Positions 1 to 4,699 of a stretch of 6,770 bases of DNA are shown in pieces. The notes under the pieces are model-generated. The model was given only the letters and a program-made list of their open reading frames with translations, ran no database searches and was not told the DNA's origin. The stretch is from Thermoleophilia bacterium. GTDB taxonomy: Bacteria > Actinomycetota > Thermoleophilia > RBG-16-64-13. Where the stretch lies: contig JAFGIH010000359.1 of the NCBI GenBank assembly GCA_016929985.1, forward strand, positions 1-6,770. Direction: 5' to 3'. The translations under genes were made by a program, and so were the position numbers. Position 1 is the stretch's first letter. Every line of letters starts with the position of its first letter.

Positions 1-651
1 GGCCTCGATCCGTCCGACGCCCTCTACCCCGACCACTACATCGGGGGCGCCTCCAAGGCCGGGCTTATCTTCGGCTATGACGACGGCACGTTCCGGCCCA
101 CCAACAGCATCGGCCGGGCGCAGGTGGTGAGCATGGTGGTGCGGGCGGCGGAGAAATTGCACCCCGGACTGCTGCAGACGCCCCTCAGCGGGTACCGCAG
201 TGACTGGGGGGACTTCGATCCGGCGCATGCGGCCAACGTACGCACGGCGGAATACAACGGACTTCTGGGGCTGGACGATCTGGCGCGTTTGGACCCCTTT
301 GCGCCAATGACCCGGGGGGAGGTGGCCTCCGTGCTCCACGCGTACGTGGAAATGGTACGGGGAGGTCCTATCCCCTCGCCCGGCCCCGACGGCCCTATGG
401 CCGAGCAGATGGCCGCGGCTATCCTGCGCGACCAGGCGCAGATCGATCCCGAGGCTTTCATGCTGCGGGACTATCGGATCTCCGGTGACTGGGTGGCGGC
501 CGTCATCCTGTGGAAGCACGTCGAGGGCGCAGAGGTCGTCCTTCGGCGCGTCGGCGGCGCCTGGACCGTACTGCTTCTGGGAACGGGCGCCGTTCCTGAG
601 GACTACGCGCTCCTGGGCGTTCCCGGGGAGCTCATACAATTCTTTCAGTAG
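1..651 (+). CDS. SLH-domain surface protein, C-terminal part (5' end outside window)
   Basis: The frame is open from the first base and ends at TAG 649-651, giving 216 residues without the start. Two S-layer homology repeats are visible. The better one (about residues 9-50) has the usual core: an AGLIFGYDDGTFRP turn followed by an R-A-Q-V helix. The second (about 65-118) is degenerate, with a GLLGL turn and an MTRGEVASVL helix. SLH repeats bind pyruvylated secondary cell-wall polymer and anchor proteins to the wall, so this is expected to be a secreted surface protein; its signal peptide would lie upstream. After a Pro/Gly linker (121-132) comes a domain of about 84 residues (133-216) with WVAAVILWKHVEGAEVVLRR and WTVLLLGTG, which looks like a small alpha+beta fold; I cannot name it. 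An ATG at 124 is in frame but lies inside the first SLH repeat and is not the start. SLH assignment is firm; the function of the C-terminal domain is unknown. Confidence 0.85.
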   Translation, partial: GLDPSDALYPDHYIGGASKAGLIFGYDDGTFRPTNSIGRAQVVSMVVRAAEKLHPGLLQTPLSGYRSDWGDFDPAHAANVRTAEYNGLLGLDDLARLDPFAPMTRGEVASVLHAYVEMVRGGPIPSPGPDGPMAEQMAAAILRDQAQIDPEAFMLRDYRISGDWVAAVILWKHVEGAEVVLRRVGGAWTVLLLGTGAVPEDYALLGVPGELIQFFQ

Positions 652-698
652 GGGTGAGATGCGTCAGGACGACGGTTTCGCCGAGAAGGTGTACCCGC

Positions 699-712
699 CG
701 CCCTCTCGGGCG
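699..712 (+). other. short GC hairpin in the 110-bp gap before the dehydratase operon
   Basis: CGCCC (699-703) and GGGCG (708-712) pair around a TCTC loop. No T-tract follows, so it is not a standard intrinsic terminator. It could weakly end the SLH transcript or sit in the 5' leader of the dehydratase mRNA. I found no convincing sigma-A promoter between 652 and 761; TATATG at 715-720 resembles a -10 box but has no -35 partner at the right distance. Confidence 0.25.
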
Positions 713-745
713 CCTATATGTCCGCACTCGTTAAGGCACCGCGAC

Positions 746-753
746 AAGGAGGG
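746..753 (+). promoter_or_regulatory. ribosome binding site of the 380-residue dehydratase subunit
   Basis: AAGGAGGG is a near-perfect Shine-Dalgarno sequence, 8 nt before the ATG at 762. It fixes the start of the first operon gene and argues against longer readings upstream. Confidence 0.85.
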
Positions 754-761
754 ATCCGCCG

Positions 762-1904
762 ATGAATGCCCTTGCCAAGCTCGATGAACATCTGGGGCAC
801 CGTCTTACTGAACTCCGGAGGGCGAAGGAGAGGGGGCGGAAGATCATAGGGTATGCCGCCGGAGGCTATTTCCCCGAGGAGCTTGCATTGGCCTGTGACG
901 CCCTGCCGGTCGGGTTTGTACGAGGCGGTGACAAACAGATTCTGAACGAGGCCGGCGCTTACACATGCCGCTTCTTCGATCCTTTCTGGAGAAGCCAGAT
1001 AGGGTATGTCACCTCTAAGAGAGATCCTTACTACACCATTGCCGACCTGATCGTCATTCCCATTACAGACAATCACTGCCGGGTGTTTGCAAACACTGTT
1101 GGTTACTATACGCCGGAGATTCCATCAGTTGTTTTCGGTGTGCCCCACGTCAAAGACAAGTATGCTCTTGAATATTATTTGCAGGGAATCCGTAGATTGA
1201 AGAGTGCGCTCGAAGAATTCACCGGTGTTGAGATCACGGAAGAAAGACTCAAAAAAGCGATTCAGTTGTGCAACAGAGAGAGGAGGCTGCTGAGGGAGAT
1301 AAGCGAGACGCGGAAAGCCCAAGATCTCAGGGTGAGCAGCAAAGACTTCGTTGCCCTGAACCACGGCTCGTTTCTCGCCGACAAAGAATCCATGGTGCAG
1401 ATTCTCGAGTCCTTCGTACACGAACTCGCGGACGCAGCACCTCTCTCTAAGGACGGTCCAAGAATCGTGTTCACCGGCTCCACCTTGGCTCAGGGTGACA
1501 CCGGAGTGATGGACATCATCGAGGACAGGGGCGGGGTGATCGTCGTAGAGGAGTTCGCCGAGGGGCTCCGCCCCTATTGGGGCGAAGTCAAAATCGAGGG
1601 CGACCTGTTGGCCAACTTGGCCGAAGCATATTTCATGGAGCGGGTATGTCCCGGGTGGTTCCGCCCCGCCACCGAACGCCTTGACTTCCTCATCCAACTC
1701 GCCAAGGATTACAGAGCGGAAGGGGTCGTCTGGTATCAACTCCTCTACCGGGAGTCTTACAAGGTCGATTCCTACTTTTTCCCAGAAAGACTCAAGAAGG
1801 AAGCCGGGCTTCCCATGCTTGTCCTGGAGTCGGAGTACGACGCCATGGACAAGGGCCCTCTCACGACACGCATTGAGACCTTCATCGAGACGGTGAGGAG
1901 GTAG
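762..1904 (+). CDS. 2-hydroxyacyl-CoA dehydratase family protein, ~380-residue subunit (HgdB/BcrC-like)
   Basis: This is a subunit of the 2-hydroxyacyl-CoA dehydratase / benzoyl-CoA reductase superfamily, which removes water from (R)-2-hydroxyacyl-CoA, or reduces aryl-CoA, by a ketyl-radical route in anaerobes. Family marks seen: KIIGYAAGGYFPEEL near the N-terminus (28-42), GAYTCRFFDPFW with Cys69, ADLIVIPITDNHC with Cys106, and a C-terminal AGLPMLVLESEYDAMDKGPL plus TRIETFIE block. Cys69 and Cys106 are at the places of the first two [4Fe-4S] ligands. Where many relatives have Cys (KFCDP-like motif), this protein has Glu331 (LYRESYKVDSYFF); Cys296 (ERVCPGW) is another candidate. Length 380 matches HgdB as I recall it. 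The start is set by AAGGAGGG at 746-753. The stop is 3 bp before the next start, so translation is probably coupled. It acts in the cytoplasm as a heterodimer with the next gene product. Family is certain; substrate, and whether it is a dehydratase rather than a reductase, are not. Confidence 0.9.
   Translation: MNALAKLDEHLGHRLTELRRAKERGRKIIGYAAGGYFPEELALACDALPVGFVRGGDKQILNEAGAYTCRFFDPFWRSQIGYVTSKRDPYYTIADLIVIPITDNHCRVFANTVGYYTPEIPSVVFGVPHVKDKYALEYYLQGIRRLKSALEEFTGVEITEERLKKAIQLCNRERRLLREISETRKAQDLRVSSKDFVALNHGSFLADKESMVQILESFVHELADAAPLSKDGPRIVFTGSTLAQGDTGVMDIIEDRGGVIVVEEFAEGLRPYWGEVKIEGDLLANLAEAYFMERVCPGWFRPATERLDFLIQLAKDYRAEGVVWYQLLYRESYKVDSYFFPERLKKEAGLPMLVLESEYDAMDKGPLTTRIETFIETVRR
1562..1583 (+). 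repeat. GGGGC / GCCCC / GGGGC triple giving two alternative hairpins inside the coding region
   Basis: GGGGC (1562-1566), GCCCC (1570-1574) and GGGGC (1579-1583) lie in a row. The middle segment can pair with either neighbour (3-nt loop TCC or 4-nt loop TATT), never both. It sits within codons for EGLRPYWGEV, so protein constraint may explain it. Confidence 0.3.
1895..1902 (+). promoter_or_regulatory. ribosome binding site of the 470-residue subunit, inside the end of the upstream gene
   Basis: GAGGAGGT overlaps the last codons and stop of the upstream gene and lies 5 nt before GTG 1908. It supports the GTG start and coupled translation of the two dehydratase subunits. Confidence 0.85.
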
Positions 1905-1907
1905 GCA

Positions 1908-3320
1908 GTGGCTGAGTACTATGACGAACTCCTCAAGCTGTGCGGGTTCGAAGAGCGGAATATCGAAGAGGAGCGCCCTCGCGCAGAGAAGGCCTTCGAG
2001 CGACTGGGCATCGGCCCAGAGGACATGGAGACGGCCGACAGTTGGGTCAGACAGAACCACGACGTCACCCTGAAAGGAGTCAGACTTCTCCTAGGGGCCT
2101 GGCTCAAAGAGCTGATTGATGTGGTACTGGCCAAGGATGAGGGCAAGAAGATCGTGTACTTCGGATTCCCGGCCATACTCGGGCCGGGCCTGATGATAAG
2201 CGCCTCCTCCAAAGATGTGATGGTCACCGCCCCAGACATGGTCCTAAGCCACACCATGGGACAGATCTTCAACAAGCTCACGCCCATTCTTGAGGCAGGC
2301 GAGGCCAACGGGCTCCCCCCAGGCCACGCGCTGTGCTCACTGTGGCAGATAAAGATAGGCGGCACCGCCAAGGGGATGATCCCCATCCCTGATCTGGCCC
2401 TAGCGTCAAGTTACTACTGCGATATGGGATCCAAGGCCGACGACTTGGTCACCGCCCTTTATGGGGTCCCAATCGCCTACATCGATGGGGTCATGGACTC
2501 CCACTGGGGAGAATTCCCCGAATATCTGTCGGAACGGGTCCAGTATTTGGGCGCCCAGATCAATCAGGCCCTTGAGAAGGCCGAAAAGGTGCTCGGCATC
2601 GAGATAGCTCCGGATGCCTGGGAGAAATCCCAGAACGAGAGCCGGCCGTTCAGAGAGAACCTCGTGAAACTGGTCGAGCTCATGAAAGCCGATCCGGTAC
2701 CGATCAGCATAGCCGAGCTGGAGCTGCTGGAAGCCCTTTCGTCTTCATCTACCGGCCGCGGCATCCACGAAGGGATCAGAGCTATGGAGACCCTGATCCC
2801 CGAGATGGAGGAACGGGTCAAGGCGGGCGTAGGCGTGTCGGAGAAGGGGGCCCCGCGGATCATGCTCCGGGCCGGACATGCCTCCGATCCCCGGGTGACC
2901 CGTCTGGTGGAAGAAGTCGGCCTGGCTATCCCGTTGACATATATCCTGGGGAGCTGGGGTGGGGTCAAAGCCAAACCCAAGGCGGAGTACCATACGCCGG
3001 GCGAGATCATAGCTGAGTATGAGATGGCGAATGGGTACTATCACGGTACCGAGGCGCAGATCAAGTTCTACGAAAAAGCGGCTGATTTGATGAAACTAGA
3101 TGGTTTCATAACCACCTATCTTTATAACTGCCGTCCGGTAGCGACGATTTCTCATCCACAAAAAAAGTACCTGGAAGAAAGAACCGGTCTACCCGTTCTA
3201 TCTCTAGAGATAGACGGATTTGATAGTAGATCTTATAGCGCTGAATCGCTGAGAACCAAGGTAGAAACATTCGCCTATATGCTACGGGCAAAGAAGGGAC
3301 AACGTGAGGCGCAGCATTGA
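1908..3320 (+). CDS. 2-hydroxyacyl-CoA dehydratase family protein, ~470-residue subunit (HgdA/BcrB-like)
   Basis: Larger subunit of the same enzyme, 470 residues, close to the roughly 477 of HgdA. It starts at GTG 1908 with GAGGAGGT just before it. Family marks: KIVYFGFPAILGPGLM (81-96), LCSLWQIKIGG with Cys143, SSYYCDMGSKADD with Cys171, GVPIAYID (186-193), the IRAMETLIPEMEERV segment followed by IMLRAGHASD, and the C-terminal YLYNCRPVATISHP with Cys408 followed by GLPVLSLEIDGFDSRSY and TKVETFAYML. Cys143, Cys171 and Cys408 are spaced as the three Cys ligands of the [4Fe-4S] cluster that receives the activated electron. Only Cys12 remains besides, so these are the obvious ligands. Base composition drops abruptly near the 3' end: about 41% GC over 3061-3240 by hand count against about 73% over 2821-2880. 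It should pair with the 380-residue product in the cytoplasm. Substrate is unknown. Confidence 0.9.
   Translation: MAEYYDELLKLCGFEERNIEEERPRAEKAFERLGIGPEDMETADSWVRQNHDVTLKGVRLLLGAWLKELIDVVLAKDEGKKIVYFGFPAILGPGLMISASSKDVMVTAPDMVLSHTMGQIFNKLTPILEAGEANGLPPGHALCSLWQIKIGGTAKGMIPIPDLALASSYYCDMGSKADDLVTALYGVPIAYIDGVMDSHWGEFPEYLSERVQYLGAQINQALEKAEKVLGIEIAPDAWEKSQNESRPFRENLVKLVELMKADPVPISIAELELLEALSSSSTGRGIHEGIRAMETLIPEMEERVKAGVGVSEKGAPRIMLRAGHASDPRVTRLVEEVGLAIPLTYILGSWGGVKAKPKAEYHTPGEIIAEYEMANGYYHGTEAQIKFYEKAADLMKLDGFITTYLYNCRPVATISHPQKKYLEERTGLPVLSLEIDGFDSRSYSAESLRTKVETFAYMLRAKKGQREAQH
3197..3214. repeat. 18-bp perfect palindrome within the large dehydratase subunit gene
   Basis: TCTATCTCTAGAGATAGA reads the same on both strands with no mismatch. 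It lies over the codons for about VLSLEID (from residue 430), inside the AT-rich island. Possible roles are a protein-binding site or an mRNA hairpin; chance under coding constraint is also possible. Confidence 0.55.
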
Positions 3321-3362
3321 CGTTTTCAATGGCTACCTAAACGAGAGAGAACGGGAACATCC

Positions 3363-4154
3363 ATGCGTGTTGTTGGAATTGACGTAGGCGCCGCCACGGC
3401 GAAAGCCGTCGTCTTGGAGAATAGGCGGATCTTGGGCTCAGCCGTCAGGCCCACTGGCTACGACGTCAAGCTAGCTGCGGACAAAGTCATCTCGGAGGCG
3501 CTCGAGAGGGCGGGCCTCGTCCTCTCAGTGAATGATCTCGATCATGTCGTTGCGACCGGTTACGCCAGGGGCTCTCTGTCTTTTGCCCACAAGACGGTCA
3601 CTGAGATCATCTGCCACGCCAAAGGCGCTCACTTTCTCATACCTTCCACGAGATTCATCATTGACATCGGGGGCCAGGACTCCAAGGCCATCGAGGTGGA
3701 CTCGGAGGGCGATGTCACGAACTTCGCCATGAACGACAAATGTGCCGCGGGCACCGGGAGGTTCCTGGAAGTCATGGCACAGGTGCTCGAGGTGGAATCT
3801 GTCGCGCAGATGGGACCGCTGGCCCTTGAGAGCAAAGAGCCCTGCAACATAAGCAGCGTCTGCACCGTGTTCGCCGAGACGGAAGTGGTAGTGCTGCGGG
3901 CGCAAGGACGGGATCGGCGAGACTTGATAGCCGGGGTACACAAAGCCATAGCAGTGAGAGTGGCCGCCATGGCGTCGGGCATTTCGATCAAGCCGGATGC
4001 GGTCTTCACCGGGGGCGTGGCCAAGAACATAGGCGTGAAGAAGTTCTTAGAAGAACGATTCGGCATGACCATCCTGGTCCCGCCCGAACCGCAGATAATC
4101 GGAGCGCTCGGCGCGGCCCTCATTGCCCAGGAGGAATGCGAGAAGGGGCGCTGA
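3363..4154 (+). CDS. hgdC: 2-hydroxyacyl-CoA dehydratase activase (HgdC-type ATPase)
   Basis: ASKHA-fold ATPase that reduces and activates the dehydratase: ATP hydrolysis drives one electron from ferredoxin or flavodoxin into the partner's cluster. All family motifs are present over 263 residues (HgdC about 260): phosphate-1 loop GIDVGAATAKAVVL (5-18), ATGYARG (64-70), KTVTEIICHAKGA (77-89), phosphate-2 loop IIDIGGQDSK (99-108), NDKCAAGTGRFLE with Cys127, SSVCTVFAETEV with Cys167, the adenosine motif FTGGVAKN (215-222) and IIGALGAAL near the end. Cys127 and Cys167 from each monomer should together hold the single [4Fe-4S] cluster at the dimer interface. Start ATG 3363 leaves the usual 4-residue lead before the loop; only a weak GAGAGAGA (3343-3350) precedes it. 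It follows the large subunit by 42 bp with no terminator in between, so it is probably on the same mRNA. A single activase argues against benzoyl-CoA reductase. The hgdC symbol denotes family, not a proven glutamate pathway. Confidence 0.95.
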   Translation: MRVVGIDVGAATAKAVVLENRRILGSAVRPTGYDVKLAADKVISEALERAGLVLSVNDLDHVVATGYARGSLSFAHKTVTEIICHAKGAHFLIPSTRFIIDIGGQDSKAIEVDSEGDVTNFAMNDKCAAGTGRFLEVMAQVLEVESVAQMGPLALESKEPCNISSVCTVFAETEVVVLRAQGRDRRDLIAGVHKAIAVRVAAMASGISIKPDAVFTGGVAKNIGVKKFLEERFGMTILVPPEPQIIGALGAALIAQEECEKGR

Positions 4155-4396
4155 GACCCAACGGCGCGGCGTTCCTCTTGCCGCAGTCGGTCGAGGCAGA
4201 CTGAAGGACGCCGAGTGAGAGGCGTCTGCGCGTTGCCGTGCGGCATGGGCCGTGTTCTGGCCATCCCCGGGCAAATGACGAGTGGATCGCTGCGATCGAC
4301 ACCGAAGAGACCTCGGCGCACTACGAGAAGCGTCATATCGCCCACCTGCGCTATCCTGGATGGCGCAGTGATACGCGATGGAGAGGCGGGCGACCG
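4155..4396 (+). other. 242-bp stretch without a convincing gene, with a 13-nt palindrome
   Basis: The frame of the next gene stays open upstream to ATG 4238, but the extra residues look unlike any domain and that ATG has no ribosome binding site. Weak inverted repeats follow the activase stop (GCGGC 4166-4170 with GCCGC 4180-4184; CAGTC 4184-4188 with GACTG 4199-4203). Neither has a T-tract, so any terminator would have to be factor-dependent. GATCGC-T-GCGATC at 4285-4297 is an exact odd palindrome that could be an operator. No tRNA, riboswitch or clear promoter was seen. Confidence 0.4.
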
Positions 4397-4699
4397 ATGC
4401 GGGATGCGACCTGGGAATACAAGGTGCTTTCGATGACGAGCGAGATCCTTGGTGGCGGCGAGGAGACCGTCGAACCGCTGCTGGACGAATGGGGGGGCGC
4501 GGGCTGGGAACTCGTCGGGGTGGATCCCTCAACAACGCCTACCCTGTACTTGTTCAAGCGCCCGGTCCCGCCGCCCGCCCGTGAAGAGGGCGACGAAGAG
4601 GCCGACGACTACGATGAGGACTACGGGGACGACTACGACGACGACGGGACCATCAAGGTCAGCCCTCATTCGCCTCTGGCTCCTCTGGGGCGTAGGTAA
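4397..4699 (+). CDS. DUF4177-like small protein with acidic Asp/Tyr-rich tail
   Basis: This is a 100-residue protein. Residues 6-55 fit the DUF4177 pattern: WEYKVLSM at the start, a helix ending in LLDEWGGAGWELVGV, and a last strand TLYLFKRP. This small fold has no known biochemical function that I can state. A Pro-rich hinge (PVPPPA, 56-61) leads to a tail (63-83) in which most residues are Asp, Glu or Tyr, then a short basic end (LGRR). The start at ATG 4397 is chosen because the domain begins five residues later and GGAGAGG lies at 4380-4386; an in-frame ATG at 4238 would add 53 unlike residues. No signal peptide or membrane segment is seen, so it should be cytoplasmic. It follows the dehydratase operon in the same direction but after 242 bp, so co-transcription is uncertain. 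Its last 41 bp overlap the end of the GH3 gene on the other strand. Confidence 0.75.
   Translation: MRDATWEYKVLSMTSEILGGGEETVEPLLDEWGGAGWELVGVDPSTTPTLYLFKRPVPPPAREEGDEEADDYDEDYGDDYDDDGTIKVSPHSPLAPLGRR

Noticed and set aside
659..787. 42-codon open frame (MRQDDGFAEK...) across the leader of the dehydratase operon, a possible leader peptide
   Set aside because: It runs through the strong ribosome binding site and the start of the real gene, has no proper ribosome binding site of its own, and its composition looks like chance.
1125..2060. 311-codon open frame on the minus strand opposite the dehydratase subunits
   Set aside because: It lies antisense to two genes with unmistakable family motifs; long antisense frames are common in GC-rich genes and this one shows no recognisable domain.
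762..4154. Reading the operon as a class I benzoyl-CoA reductase
   Set aside because: That enzyme needs two different activase-type subunits in addition to two cluster subunits; only one is present, and the subunit lengths fit HgdA/HgdB better. It cannot be fully excluded without seeing more of the neighbourhood.
3629..4345. 238-codon open frame on the minus strand opposite the activase gene
   Set aside because: The activase on the other strand has every family motif; this frame has none.
4238..4396. Longer start for the DUF4177-like protein at ATG 4238
   Set aside because: No ribosome binding site precedes it and the extra 53 residues resemble no domain; the domain itself begins right after ATG 4397, which has GGAGAGG upstream.
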